Positions 1 through 11,256 of a stretch of 64,000 bases of DNA are shown here, one piece after another; position 1 is the first letter of the stretch, and every line of letters begins with the position of its first letter. A program made the position numbers and the translations under genes. Source of the stretch: Lucifuga dentata (taxonomy: Eukaryota > Chordata > Actinopteri > Ophidiiformes > Bythitidae); the NCBI GenBank assembly GCA_014773175.1, contig VXCM01001488.1, positions 30,125-94,124 of the forward strand, read 5' to 3'. The notes below the pieces were generated by a model, which saw only the letters and a list, made by a program, of their open reading frames with translations, was not told the DNA's origin and did not search any database.

Positions 1-73
1 GTTATGACTTTTTATTCAGTTATGTTAAGAAAAAAAAACAGAAATAAAGAGTGTAAGATGACTTAACACCAAC

Positions 74-258
74 CTTCCCTGAGCACCACCCGCTCGTAGG
101 CGGGGAAGCGAGTGGCCAGCGTCTGACCGCTCAGGGTTTCTCTGCTCTTCCTCAGGTCTTTCCTCTTCACTGCACGTTGACCCCGCAACCGCCAGAAGTC
201 GGCTCGGTCGCCCGCACAGGTCTTATGGGAGGTCTGGACACTGGCCATCTGCTCCGCC
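74..258 (-). CDS. tjp2: tjp2 exon: SH3-GUK hinge (partial gene)
   Basis: The exon encodes RAEQMASVQ, then [22 protein letters not shown], and [12 protein letters not shown]. This is the conserved ZO segment between SH3 and the guanylate-kinase domain; its basic RKDLRKSRE stretch is part of the hinge. The acceptor is CTGTCAG before base 258. The donor is GTTGGT just after base 74, a GT donor with a weak +3 T. It enters in phase 2 (the AG of the previous exon completes Arg) and leaves in phase 1. The next exon, which should start the guanylate-kinase core, is beyond the left edge. Confidence 0.95.
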
Positions 259-717
259 CTGACAGGAAGAGTCAAAGGCTTAACGGCTGTTTCCTTTTTC
301 TTTTTTTTTCAACAATATGTTTATTGATTTTGACCAACAGACATGCAGCCTTGTATCATTTCTACACACACTACAGGCCAGAAATATGAAACCACCCCAG
401 ATTTAAAAACAAAAATCATCAATACAGTTTGTTTTACAATTATTGCACAGGAAACGACAAAAATACATAAAATAAATGTAACTAACTAGTTTTCAAGAAG
501 AATTAAACACATGATGTAGCCATTATGACTGTCACTATTATTTCACAATGAGTCATAAAGACAGATAATGATCATCAGGGGAGCCGCAATAAACTTTCAG
601 GTGTCTATTTGTATAATATTTGATTTAGAAATAGTGGTCAATAACATAGTTACAACAGAATAAAAACTTTGCTCAGAGTACTATAACAGCATCTTATTTT
701 AAGCATCTGGTTCCTGG

Positions 718-846
718 TTACATTTACTTTTTTCTATTTGAACCCAAACTAGTGCCAGAATTCTAGTAAACCTACCAGATTTTGAGCTAATTTCCAGCCA
801 TCCAATTTCAACTTACATTATATTTTGACAAACTATATCCTCAATT
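718..846 (+). repeat. Direct repeat copy 1 (pair with 1243-1364)
   Basis: The segment from TTACATTTACTTTTTTCTA to the words TATATCCTCAATT recurs at 1243-1364 with small indels. Both copies contain ACTAGTGCCA, TTTCCAGCCATCCA and CAAACTATATCCTCAATT. The 0.5 kb spacing suggests a local duplication or two long terminal pieces of one element; the intervening sequence is partly family C repeat. Confidence 0.85.
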
Positions 847-1242
847 CAGTAAACTATTATAAATCTGGGTGACATTTCAAACTGTTTGCCTCATGTGTTA
901 GTGATCAATAACTTTGATAAACTCTCTCAGCTGATCAGTCAGTTTTAAATGGTGAGTTTTGATCTGATCTCACACGTTGTTGTGCACTCTGTTTCACTGC
1001 ATGTCTGAGTTCCTCACACACACACACACACACACACACAGCACGATCACACACTATGGAGGTTAATACTCTGTGTGACTGGCCGATCACAGAACGATGT
1101 GGACTCAGCTACCCAGTGAGGATTTACTTCATCACGAGTATGGAAATTGGCATATTTTACTCAGATGGTACTCGTGCTCGTAAAAAGTGCATTATCCATA
1201 CGGATACTTGTTTCATCCAACTATTCGGCTCATCCCTACTGC

Positions 1243-1364
1243 TTACATTTACTTTTTTCTATTTGAACAGTGCCAAACTAGTGCCAAAATTCTAGTAAAC
1301 CAGATTTTAAGCTAATTTCCAGCCATCCACTTACATTACATTTGGACAAACTATATCCTCAATT
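1243..1364 (+). repeat. Direct repeat copy 2 (pair with 718-846)
   Basis: Second copy of the segment at 718-846, in the same orientation. It lacks a few bases (for example CCTACCAGATTTTG reads CCAGATTTTA) and has AGTG inserted after TTTGAAC. Confidence 0.85.
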
Positions 1365-1814
1365 TCTATGTGTATTACATTAACAGCAAAATGACCCCAA
1401 ACAGAGCATTTGAGTTGTTTTCCACAAAGAAAAATTCATCTGTCCACCTTTCTTGAAACCTTCTGTTTTGCATTTCTATGGCACAAATCTTTTTCTCTTT
1501 TTGTGTGCCCTCCTCCTCCTCCTTTCCTTCTCTCCTTTCCTTCTCTCCTTGTGTTTGAGATGATCCTAGCTGCTGTTTTCAGGCTGCTTTGTTTTATTCT
1601 CACACAGCGTATCAGTAAGCTAGCAATTCTGCAGTAATTAACGACACACACTACACAACATCACACTGCCCCCTACAGGGTGGGAGGTGTTTCTACACTT
1701 GAAATTGAAGTATTATAAAGGTTGTTTACAGATGATGTAATATCCATTGCTCTTTTTCCGCGCAAAATGCAACTGGTGGGTGGAAGAGACATGAGACTAG
1801 TTGTTGTTCAAGCA

Positions 1815-1922
1815 AAAATGCTGTGTTTGTGTGTTGTTTTTAGCTGTACCAATTGCTCAAATCCAGGAAAAAGCATAAGTTTTTATCATGTCCCTACAGT
1901 TTGCTTAACCAAGGGTGATTGA
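1815..1922 (+). pseudogene. Possible THAP-like zinc-finger fragment
   Basis: One reading frame gives CVVFSCTNCSNPGKSISFYHVP and then a stop at about 1920. The spacing C-x4-C-x-N followed by SF(Y)xxP resembles the start of a THAP domain, the zinc-dependent DNA-binding domain of P-element and THAP9-type transposases and of THAP proteins. The later C-x2-H pair is not found in frame, so at best this is a degenerate transposon remnant. The match is short and could be chance. Confidence 0.25.
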
Positions 1923-2275
1923 CACTGGAAGCTATCCAAACAATGCTAACAATGCTATCCAGAGATGCTAACAAACTTACGTCTGTCTTCTGGTGGAGCT
2001 GACAGACACCTATAAAAATCTTGCTATAACCATCTTGCATAAGATGAAGGCTAGCTAGCTGAGACACTATTGATCAGTTTTGACAGCTATGGCATCTGAC
2101 CATGTCAGTACACATGGCTCCACAAACAAGACAGGATTACCACCAGAAAACAGATATAACATTATGCTTGGGTTCTAAGCATGTCAAAGGTCAGTGATGT
2201 CACATGTCAAAGGTCATGTGTCAGTGACTTGTGTAACTTGTGCACCATTGCCAAGAATACAAAGTGATTACAAGT

Positions 2276-2402
2276 ACGGCGAGCCGCACGCTAACAAACC
2301 CATGCAGCAGCACTGACTGCAGGCTGGCGGAGTGGCCGNACGGCGAGCCGCACGCTAACAAACCCATGCAGCAGCACTGACTGCAGGCTGGCGGAGTGGC
2401 CG
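2276..2402. repeat. Assembly duplication around a single N (2339)
   Basis: The 63 bases at 2276-2338 are repeated exactly at 2340-2402, with one N between. This looks like two contigs with overlapping ends placed side by side rather than a biological tandem repeat. Confidence 0.9.
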
Positions 2403-2640
2403 GTGATCGTCAGAGGGCTAACGCCACCTAGCTAGCTGCTAAAACATTTACAGCAACAAAACAACAGCTTCATAGTTTGACACACTCAGTGTGGTAAGTC
2501 AAAACGGTATTCCTCCCGCAGCTTTGTCATGCAGCGAACATTCAACAATGCACACCACAACATACAATATTTTTGTCAACCTTAGCTGAAGCTAGTTAGC
2601 TACAGTTAGCTACAGTTAGCTGGCTAGCTACAGTATCACA

Positions 2641-2892
2641 CAAAGCAATTTTTTTAAAGATACCTTTTTATATTCGGCTGTAAACCACCAACATATTCTA
2701 AGTACTGTTTGCTCTCCATTGCTGCCCACTACTTCCACTCGATGACGTCAAAATATCACACGACTGTAAAGAAGCTCAGGTGATTTTGTGACAGAGTTGG
2801 CAGGCAATAATGGAGAGCAAACAGTACTCTGAATATGTCAGTGGTTTATAGCCAAATATAATAAAAGATATATTCTAAAAAATTTGCTTTGA
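2641..2892. repeat. Imperfect inverted repeat (foldback), arms of about 90 bp
   Basis: The left arm at about 2641-2726 (CAAAGCAATTTTTT ... CTCCATTGCTGCC) matches the reverse complement of about 2799-2892 (GGCAGGCAATAATGGAGAG ... TTTGCTTTG) at most positions. The spacer is about 70 bp and contains GATGACGTCA. This is typical of a short foldback DNA transposon. The arms differ by scattered substitutions, so the insertion is not recent. Confidence 0.8.
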
Positions 2893-3159
2893 GTGATAGC
2901 AGAGAAGCCAAAAAAGATTTCTCGCAGGAATCACGAGATTTACCAGCCAGTAAATTTAATGGACTACCTAGTCCCTGCAGACTTTGTTTTACTTGAGGGA
3001 ACAGATGAAGACCTACAAAAGTATGGAGGCCTACAACTTTTTCTTGTGTGGATGGTCGAACAATTTAAGGATAATAATATTCTAGTTTTCACCAGGGTGA
3101 ATATAATTCTCTTTACCAGTACTGTAATTGTAGTGGGGCCAATGCTAATGGTAGGATAA
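2893..3159 (+). other. Short ORF beside the foldback, unrecognised
   Basis: An open frame of about 88 codons starts one base after the inverted repeat. It reads EKPKKISRRNHEIYQ and then DYLVPADFVLLEGTDEDL, which looks more protein-like than most short frames here, with a hydrophobic C-terminal stretch. It could be a captured or transposon-derived fragment, or chance. I do not recognise a family, and it has no obvious promoter or splice context. Confidence 0.2.
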
Positions 3160-3941
3160 CGGTAACATCATTAGCCGCCACGATTTTGTGCTGTAGTAAT
3201 ACAGGTTAACCATTCTCAGAGGTCCACTGAAACCCCTTTAAAAACCCGGATAATCACCAAACAAGACAGAGATATTAATTACAGCACATTGCAACTGTAG
3301 CTATCACAGCTAGCAGCTAACATCCTGATTGTGCATAAAAGTGAAAATCAGCAGGTAGCAACAAATCCTAAATAAACAAATATAACATGGGGAAATGGTC
3401 ATAATGACAACACCAAAATTGCAGGAAAAAAAGTTTAACACATTTTTAATTCTGCAGCAAAAAAGCATCAATGCTTCATTAAAAAAAATCTTTTCTAAAC
3501 TTTCAAATTTTAGCTTTAAATTAAATGTAAGAAAAAGTGGTAAAACACCAAACAGATATAAGACAAATGTATTTTATTATTTTGATTTTCTCTCTATTCT
3601 GCCATTTCTTTCATGTCCATTACACTGATGTTATATTCATTAAAGTGATATAAATTCAGAAAAACACATCTGATTTAAAAAAAAAAAATTATTTAATTTT
3701 AATATTGTTTTATTATTTTATGGTGATATCCACCAAATCACAATTAAAACCCAGAGGCCTCTAGATTTATGCATCCCTGATGCATGTAAATCAGCCAATC
3801 AGGATGCAGTTATGCAGTTGAGCCAATCAGAGCTGAATGGAATATGAAGTGGGTGGAGCCAAACAGCAGACCAGATTATTCTGCTTAATCAGCATTTTTC
3901 AAAGAGGCTGAGTAATCAAAGCGATGACGCACACACGCATG

Positions 3942-3988
<47 letters not shown>

Positions 3989-4340
3989 CTGTTGGAAGAA
4001 GTACAGCCTTTCCACTGAGCCGCCATGTTTTTAGGTCTGAAACCTTGTTTAAACACTCTTTATTTTCTGTAAAATCTAAACACAACACAGCAAAGCTGCT
4101 GTTTAACAAACACTACAACTACACACACAGCAGTTCACATGTTCATGTCAGCATTAGCAGTACAGACACCGTGGCTAAACACACGCAAAGATTTTCACTT
4201 GCTGAAAAAACAAAATCTGCATTAAAAAAAGGCATTTAAACAGCATAAAAACTAATCGTAACACCGTGATGATTACAACTGAGCAACAAAGATTTAATTA
4301 ATTCAAAATTAAAACACAAAACCTCAGCAGCTTCCTGTGT
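3160..4340. other. tjp2 intron, AT-rich, no gene seen
   Basis: AT-rich intronic sequence with poly-A tracts near 3679 and a (CA)n microsatellite at about 3946-3986. Nothing else could be recognised. Confidence 0.6.
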
Positions 4341-5113
4341 GAGTCTCCTGTCTACATGAACTCAGCTGTGGCTCCATAACAACCATAAAACCAAAGCCCA
4401 GCATAGAGCGGCTGGGTGAACGTGGTCTGGACTCTGTGGAGGAGAGTCACGTCTTCAGAGACGCTGTAGAAGGACAGAATACCTGCTCTGTGATCCAGAT
4501 ACACTCCTAGTCTGGAGGAACGAGGGCCGCAGACAGGACTTACAATACTGTTATGTCTGAACTTGTAAGTGTTGCTGAAATCAGAAAAGCCTAATGCCCA
4601 TGATTTGTCATTGAATCCAAATTCACTTTCTTTCCCTGTTCTGCTGATGTCCTTGTAGGCGACTGTTATTGTAACATCTGCTCTGCTCCACTCCACCTCC
4701 CAGTAACAACGTCCAGTCAGACTCTCTCTCTGCTCAGGACCTGACACGTGTTCAGGAATCTGTCTGGGTGACTAGAATATGACTATTGTTTCATCATACA
4801 TGTTGCTTTTCTGTTCCCCTCAGATAATGAACACGTGTGTTTGCTGTGTTTGGATCCAGTGTGATTTGACAGGAATATTTTAAGAATCCAGCTCTGGTTT
4901 TGGGTTCTGGTCATGGCAGTAAAACCTCCACATAGATCAGTGTGATCTTGGTCCATTCTTCACTCAGAACGTTCTGCAGTTTGTCTCTGAGCTCTAAAAG
5001 AAGATATCACGTCCTCAAAGTAGCTCAGAGGATGGATCTTGATGCTGGCTGAGTCTGTAGCTTCTCTGAGACATGACATTGAGGGGTAATTGTGTAGAAA
5101 CTGGATGTGATCG

Positions 5114-5196
5114 TCTGTGAGGGACAGCTGCTGCAGCTCAGCGTCTTTCCTCCTNTCTGTGAGGGACAGCTGCTGCAGCTCAGCGTCTTTCCTCCT
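5114..5196. repeat. Assembly duplication around N 5155, inside the TRIM pseudogene
   Basis: The 41 bases at 5114-5154 are repeated exactly at 5156-5196. It adds 42 bases to the coiled-coil segment; the frame is kept because 42 is a multiple of three. Confidence 0.9.
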
Positions 5197-5627
5197 CAGA
5201 TCTTTGATCTCCTGCTGCATCTTCTCCAGAAGCTCTTCAGCTCGACTCACTTCAGTTTCCTGCTGGGATCTGATCTGCTGCTTCACCTCAGAGCTTCTTT
5301 TCTCCATCAGACAGATCACCTGCTTGAAGATGTCCTCACTGTCCCTCACTGCTTTATCAGCAGAGCGGTTGATAGCCTCCACCTCCTGCTGAAGCACCTT
5401 CAGGTCTTCCTCTCTGTGCTGGATTCTCTGCTGGATGTTTAGTCGACTCACCTGGAGCTCTTTCTGCCTCTCAGTCACTTCTGCTGCAGCTGAGACGGTG
5501 TCGTGGCCTTTATGTTCATCCACAGAGCAGAGATAACAGATAACCTGCTGATCAGTGCAGCAGAACATCTTCATCACCTCATCATGACGAGAGCAGACAT
5601 TCTCCTGAAGCTTCTTGGAGGGGTTGA

Positions 5628-5758
5628 CCAGCTCGTGTTTCTTTAATGGAGCTACGTCATAGTGAGGCTGGAGGTGTTGCTGACAGTAAGAGNCCAGCTC
5701 GTGTTTCTTTAATGGAGCTACGTCATAGTGAGGCTGGAGGTGTTGCTGACAGTAAGAG
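5628..5758. repeat. Assembly duplication around N 5693, inside the TRIM pseudogene
   Basis: The 65 bases at 5628-5692 are repeated exactly at 5694-5758, so the B-box 1/B-box 2 linker ([21 protein letters not shown]) appears twice. The 66-base excess keeps the frame. Confidence 0.9.
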
Positions 5759-6315
5759 GTCAAACACACCAGACAGGATTTGATGGCTTTCAGTTTTCTC
5801 CCTTTACAGAAATCACAGCCAACATCTGCAGGTCCAGCATAGCAGAGATCAGCAGCTTGGAGTTCTGTTTTCTTCAGCTTCTCCATTAAATCTGCTAACA
5901 TGGTGTTTTTCACTAATAAAGGCCTCGGTATGAAGGTCTGTCTGCACTAAGGACAGCTGCAGATTATCTTCTGATCCTCTTCATCCCAGAAGTTTTTAAT
6001 GCAGCTCATGCAGTAGCTGTGTCCACATGGAATGGTCACTGGGTCCTTCAGTAGATCCAGACAGATTGAACAGGAAAAAGTTTCTCTATCTAGCTCCATT
6101 GTGCTCTGATCTAAAACATGTCGTGTTCCTGGAACGAGGCTGCTCAGCTCTTCATGCCACCACATGTTGGTTCCACCCATCTGTACAGCAGCAGATCTGT
6201 GAAGGGGCGGGAACAAAGAGGCATGTGCAGAGCTCGCTGTCTCTCAGAGCGTGAACAGGAAGGACCAATCAGGTTCTGCCTCATTCCAGGAAAATGAGAC
6301 TCATCATGACTTTTG

Positions 6316-6410
6316 TATGCTTATGATAATTTGATGATTTTGCGCTAATAGTACAATTTCTTTATTGCTAAATCCGATGGAAAGGTATAATTTAATAAGG
6401 TCAGCCACTG
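6316..6410 (-). repeat. Dispersed repeat, inverted copy of 43780-43870
   Basis: The reverse complement (aaggTATAATTTAATAAGG ... GCGCAAAATCATCAAATTAT on the minus strand) matches 43780-43870 on the plus strand, including AACAATAAAGAAAT and AGCGCAAAATCATCAAATTAT. The family was not identified. Confidence 0.6.
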
Positions 6411-6674
6411 CAGGCATAGTCACAACATGAGGCGGTTCCAATTCCCCCTTATTATTTTTCTGAGTTTTTAAACTAGCAAGTAATGCTGTGGGGGGTTTGG
6501 GGGGAGAGAGATCTGGAGACTTGGTCCAAGTTAAAGGAATTATGAAGAAAGAGAAATACCATTCCATCCTTCAAAGACACGCAATTCCATCCGGTTTATA
6601 AATTATTGGTCCAAATTTCATTCTTCAACAGGAAACAATCCAAAACATTCATCAAAATTAAGCCAAAATTACAT

Positions 6675-6809
6675 CATTCAAAAGAGAAGCTAAAGGTTTT
6701 AGAATTCTGACTTGGCCAGAGGAGGTTACTGTGACCAAACCNCATTCAAAAGAGAAGCTAAAGGTTTTAGAATTCTGACTTGGCCAGAGGAGGTTACTGT
6801 GACCAAACC
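6675..6809. repeat. Assembly duplication around N 6742
   Basis: The 67 bases at 6675-6741 are repeated exactly at 6743-6809. Confidence 0.9.
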
Positions 6810-6884
6810 AAAGTCTGAGCCTGAAATGACTTCAAAGTACTTGATGTGACTAATTCTTCTATAGAAAACTAATTAGTTACATTT

Positions 6885-7010
6885 ATATTATGTATTTTTG
6901 TCATTTCCTGTGCAATAAATTGTAAAACAAACAGCGTATTGATGATTTTTTTTACATTCTGGGGCCTCAAACTTCTGGCCTGTCGTGTATGAAAGAATGG
7001 CAATAAAGGG
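6885..7010 (-). repeat. Inverted copy of 340-475
   Basis: The reverse complement of this stretch matches 340-475: both carry CAGGCCAGAA, a run of intronic A/T, TTTGTTTTACAAT and TTGCACAGGAAA. The two copies flank most of the intron that holds the TRIM pseudogene, in opposite orientation. This may be the ends of one large composite insertion or simply two copies of a dispersed repeat. Confidence 0.6.
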
Positions 7011-7777
7011 GAAAAAGTGGCTGACAGGCAGTTAAATATTGATAAACATAATAAACAATAAAAGCAAACTGCTCCTCCTGTTTTAATAAATGTAATCTAT
7101 ATCTTATGAAACAGAAATATATAAAAAAAAAATTCAATAAAGAATAGAATACAAAAGTACAATTCGAAGCATTTTTACATTCCTTTGGTCTTTTCAAAAA
7201 GAATCACAGAGCTCAGAGTCTGCACGTTTACAATAATCATCAATCAAACTTCCACTTCATTATCCCAAATCCATTTCCTTTACATAATTTATGAAGGGTC
7301 CCCATAGAGTTTCAAACATTTTTGTTGTGTATGTGGGTTTATTTATTGGGCTCTATCGTGCAAAATCACTGGTATGGTCATTTAAGGCCACAGTGTGCTT
7401 CATCCATCCGGCCCCATTGGCTTAGTCATAGGGAAGATGGGGGGTGGTGGTGGTGGTGGTGTGTGTGTGTGTTTGTAATCTCAACGATTAATTGCATAAA
7501 CAAAATGAAACACACTTTAGGAGAGGGGAGGGATTATTAAAGGGAATTCTGTGAGTTTTTGTGGTGATGAACAGAGATAACGGCACACAGTTTCACTTTC
7601 TAAAGTGAATTGGTAAAACGTGGCCACAATATACCTGAAACAAAGGACCAAGTAATAAAACAAGTACACATATTTATAAAATGTGGGAACAAATTTATAA
7701 CACGTGGCCACAATATAATTTTTTTGTATTCCTGGGTGTCGTATGAGGGTCTCCATGCTTTCCTGATGCCAGCCTAC

Positions 7778-7997
7778 CTGCTCTTGTTGGGGATGATGCC
7801 TTTCTCCAGCAGCTGCTTCTCTTTGCCCACACGGATGGCAAGCCAGTTGCCGAGCTTGCCATCGTACAGGGTGTCCACCACCTTAAAGATGCCCCCCCGC
7901 TGGAAAGCCAGGCTCTGAGGGGTCTCCTTCTCATATTCAAAGTGGGTCCGGATGAAAAAGGAGTCCCCGCGCCCCGACACCAGGATGTCATTGTAGA
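7778..7997 (-). CDS. tjp2: tjp2 exon: SH3 domain
   Basis: The exon encodes [25 protein letters not shown], then [35 protein letters not shown] and GIIPNKSR. This is the ZO SH3 domain with the ALYDY-like strand replaced by the family's FIRTHFEYE form, and a conserved tryptophan in GNWLAI. It is 220 bp, with acceptor CTAG before 7997 and donor GTAGGC after 7778. It enters in phase 1 (the G of the PDZ3 exon plus TC gives Val) and leaves in phase 2. Confidence 0.97.
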
Positions 7998-8163
7998 CTA
8001 GATCCACACAAAAAGAGAGACAAACAGGAAGAGAGACGAGGACACAGGAAGCAGAAGGACAAAAGGAGTTTTACAAACAAAAGAGTAAAGTGTTTTTAGA
8101 TTTAGGGTGATAATCTGTGAATCAGCTTCTTAATTCACCACAATTCCTCAAAATCCAGGATCA

Positions 8164-8716
8164 TAAAGGACCACACCACCCATTTTGCATATTTGAGGCT
8201 AATGCATTCTATTTTCATACATGTTACGTTACTGACAATCATTTCCCAAAGGATAAAACCATATTTCAGCTTTCCTGATATTTTACAAAATCTCTTAATC
8301 TTTCAAAATCAAATATTCAAGTGATACACCCACCTTAAAAATCCATGTTTCTCCTGCTAATAGTTACACAGCCTTATGAAGTCACGGTCCTTTAAATTTT
8401 TCCATAAACGCAGGTCTTCTTTTGGGACTATATTCTCTGGTGGAGACATACATTCACTCCACGCTTTTTATTGCAATTAAACACTAAAATTACATAACTT
8501 CTAAAAAAAACCTGAATACACGTCTTGTTGGTGATGATGGATACCCTATCCCAAGAACGTTTCAAGCACCAACAAGTTGATTTTAATAGCGTACCAGAAT
8601 GAACTGAAATCAATGGTGGTCTGGAAGGTAGGAAAATCATTTTTAAAACATTTTAGGTAGGTAGGTTTGGGAATATATTAGGCTCAAACATGCAAAATGG
8701 TGGTATGGTCCTTTAA
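8164..8716. mobile_element. Family A palindromic MITE, copy A1
   Basis: The element opens with TAAAGGACCACACC and closes with GGTATGGTCCTTTAA, and the outer ~90 bases at each end are inverted copies of one another (GCATNTTTGAG ... ATGTTACGTTACTGACA). There is no transposase. At least 15 relatives occur in this window. Confidence 0.85.
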
Positions 8717-8739
8717 GACTGTTCACTGCAACACATTCA

Positions 8740-9300
8740 TGAGATAAAATCCACCCACAAGTTGAACACGTTCTGTGTTTCTGCTCGCTCTGCTTAATAA
8801 AGTTATTTTGAATCAGAGTTGTGATTTGGAGCTGCATGACAGCTCACCTAAAACGTTTTCCTTATTTAAGAGTTCAATCATGACGCAGCAGAATCCAGAC
8901 GTCGGATGCTTTATCCAGATAAAACTCTGGAAGCAGAGATCTGCATTTTCCTGAAATATGGCCTCGTTTCTGATGACCTCTGACCTTTCCTGTAGTGTCT
9001 CCATTGGGCCTAAATGTCCACTTTACAGTATACACAAGAAATATTAAAATCTAACAGACTCAAGTCACTGAGTGCACCAATGCTCGACATGTGTAGTGCC
9101 ACCCTGAGGTTAGAATGTCAAACACATGATGATCTGAAGGCGTTTACGACCCCTTGACCTTTCCTGTGGCGCCACCCTCAGAAAAGAGTATGAGAATAAT
9201 GTGCTGCTTACATATTTGGTGGTTTAATGAGCTGTGCTGCCTCTAGGGGGAGCCAGCAGGGATTCAGACTTCCAATCTCATTTTTCATAAGCAGAATAAA

Positions 9301-9340
<40 letters not shown>

Positions 9341-9700
9341 TTGGCACTGCTCCAGGCCACAGCAGGACTCCGATGTGTGTGTAGTCTGAGAGAGCGCTGA
9401 CCCAAAACCACCAATAGCAGCTCTACAGCCACGCTGCCCACACACACACACAACTCCACAGCAGCAAAACTCATTCCAAACAAAAAAAGAAAAAACTTCC
9501 AGTCCAGAAAACACAGTGCCAGAATTTAAAGGACCGTAATCCCGAAATCTTAATTTTTTTGTTATCAAGACCAATTAAACCTCTCTCCCTCCCAGGAGAG
9601 AGAGTGTGAGTGTGTGTTTGTGTGTGTGTTGTGAAGAATCACATTCTTTACATCATGTCAGTCTTTTAAAGATAAAGAGAATTTATCATCAAAGCTGTTT
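8740..9700. other. tjp2 intron, microsatellite, no gene seen
   Basis: Contains a (TG)n run at about 9304-9338 and shorter ones near 9434 and 9610. The ORFs here are driven by the dinucleotide repeat. Nothing else was recognised. Confidence 0.6.
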
Positions 9701-9724
9701 TTTCCACAAGCACGAAGGCTCAAT

Positions 9725-10027
9725 GTGCTTTATATACCTAAACTATGGAACGCCCTTCCCTCTGCTGTTCCCTTGATTCTGAGGTCATGTTTAGAAGGCA
9801 GATTAAGACATTTTTGTTTAGACAAGCTTTTAGGTAGTCACTTTCTTTATGGTTTTATTTGCTCTTAATGGATATCTTTTATTTATTGATTTTTACAGTT
9901 TCTTGATTTTATGTACTTTTTTTTTATTGTTTTATATTATCGTATGTGAAGCACCCACCTTGTGACCTGTTGTCTATGAAAGGTGCTATACAAATAAAGT
10001 TTATTATTATTATTATTATTATTATTA
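9725..10027 (+). mobile_element. 3' end of an L2/Rex-type LINE
   Basis: The frame CTAAACTATGGAACGCCCTTCC reads KLWNALPSAV, the typical end of an L2-type reverse transcriptase ORF, and is followed by GACAAGCTTTTAGG. The 3' tail has GTGCTATACAAATAAAGT and a terminal (ATT)n run at 10003-10027. It is severely 5'-truncated. Confidence 0.75.
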
Positions 10028-10039
10028 TATGTATGTGTG

Positions 10040-11250
10040 TGTAAGTATATGTGTGTGTGTATGTGTGTGGCACAAGATCACACCTCAGTGTTCTGTTCTA
10101 CACGAACACACCTGTGGTGTATTCACTGATCAAGTGACTACTGTAGTTGTCATGGTAACTGTCGTCAAACCTTCAAATTCAAAAATATTTCATCGTCCTT
10201 TGAGTTCAAATGAAAAGGAACATTTTCTTTGGTGCTGCTCTTACCATCCATAAAAACACACAACACACACACAAACAGAAGCATGGTGACTGGTCAAAGG
10301 GGGGGGACAGCAGGGGGCAGAACAATGCTGTGTTTCTGACACACACACACACACACACAGATTGACAGTGCGACACAGGAAAAGCTCAGAAAAACAATTG
10401 TATTACCGTTCTATATTCAACAGATAAACAGCTTATTTCCTGTTATGTTCCAAAGCAGGGCAGCATATCTTATAACCTGAGGCTCAGTTTGACTTTTATT
10501 CTGGTTTCAGGGATCAAACCATGCACCACCNAAAAAAAAAAAAGACAAAACTTAATGTCAGCTCTCAAACATGCTGCACCAAACTGCACACGGAGCTGAA
10601 ACACTGAAGCTCCTGCAGCCAGCACACCTCCATGATACACGTTTACCTCAGAATACAACCCAAAGCTTCAGCTCTGATACCATGACATAAAATTCTTTAC
10701 AACACAGCATTACCTGGAAGTCAGGTGGAACACAATGAATGCATTTTTCTGTTTCGGTTATTTACAGATCATCACAGCAAAGCAAACATCATTCTTATTT
10801 TTGTGGAAGTTATTTAATTAACTGGTTCAACACAGAGAAACTGTTATAAACATCACTAAATGAACTTCTGATTAGTTAAAAAAAAAACACTGAAGGTGTT
10901 CTTTATCCACACAGCAAACATTTACAGCATTTTATTTCTGCTTTGTTACCTGTACTATTCTGTAAGCCTATAATTTATTTTGGAAATGGAAGGTCTGCCT
11001 GAATTTTTAAAAATATTTTTATTAATATACATTAATTAATAAATTAATAATAACAATAATAATAATAATAATAATATCCGGTAGACTACACTCCCNTTTT
11101 TTTTTTTTTTTTTTTGTCAAAGGTCATAATTAAAGGAAGGTTATAGATTTTATCTTATTTCTGGTACCAATAAAGACTGAAGGAATTAAATACTTTTCAT
11201 ATACATTATACTCACATTACTGATACATATACAAACCTTTAGCAGCAGAA
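10040..11250. other. tjp2 intron, no gene seen
   Basis: Holds short (TG)n/(CA)n runs (about 10023-10070 and 10340-10360), single Ns at 10531 and 11096 next to poly-A or poly-T, and an (AAT)n run near 11047-11075. No coding or conserved signal was recognised. Confidence 0.6.
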
Positions 11251-11256
11251 AACACT

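Larger units (their letters stand above)
259..2640. other. tjp2 intron: repeat debris, no functional gene seen
   Basis: This is the intron between the hinge and SH3 exons. It holds a direct repeat pair (718-846 and 1243-1364), a piece of the family C dispersed repeat (about 855-1000), a (CA)n run near 1017-1040, a pyrimidine-rich tract near 1490-1550, a possible THAP-like fragment near 1815-1920, and an assembly duplication at 2276-2402. Repeated GCTAGCTA motifs occur around 2430-2640. The short ORFs here show no sign of being genes. Confidence 0.7.
4352..6099 (-). pseudogene. finTRIM-like RING/B-box/coiled-coil/SPRY pseudogene
   Basis: The ancestral product would be a TRIM E3 ubiquitin ligase of the large fish finTRIM/TRIM25-like group, often linked to antiviral defence. 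A RING starts at ATG 6099 ([20 protein letters not shown], then CGHSYC). Its last zinc pair is broken by TAG at 5949-5947, where the family has Gln (CSCP-stop-CRQTF). The same frame then runs on through B-box 1 ([10 protein letters not shown]), B-box 2 (CSRHDEVMKMFC, DEHKGH) and a long coiled coil (about 5520-5000). Near 4985 the frame shifts. Between 4750 and 4960 further stops and shifts interrupt the PRY region (LDPNTANT is still legible). A SPRY end follows (RCYWEVEW, YLDHRAGILSFYS, LYAGLWFYG) and stops at 4352. Two assembly duplications (5114-5196 and 5628-5758) add false breaks, but the stops listed are outside them. There are no introns, and it lies in a tjp2 intron on the same strand. 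Confidence 0.9.

Noticed and set aside
2315..2345. Sequence GGCTGGCGGAGTGGCCG resembling a tRNA D-arm
   Set aside because: No anticodon or T-arm and no cloverleaf around it; the similarity is a few bases, and the region is also duplicated by assembly.
5107..5442. Plus-strand frames over the TRIM pseudogene
   Set aside because: Antisense to the coiled-coil part; the TRIM domains are clear on the minus strand.
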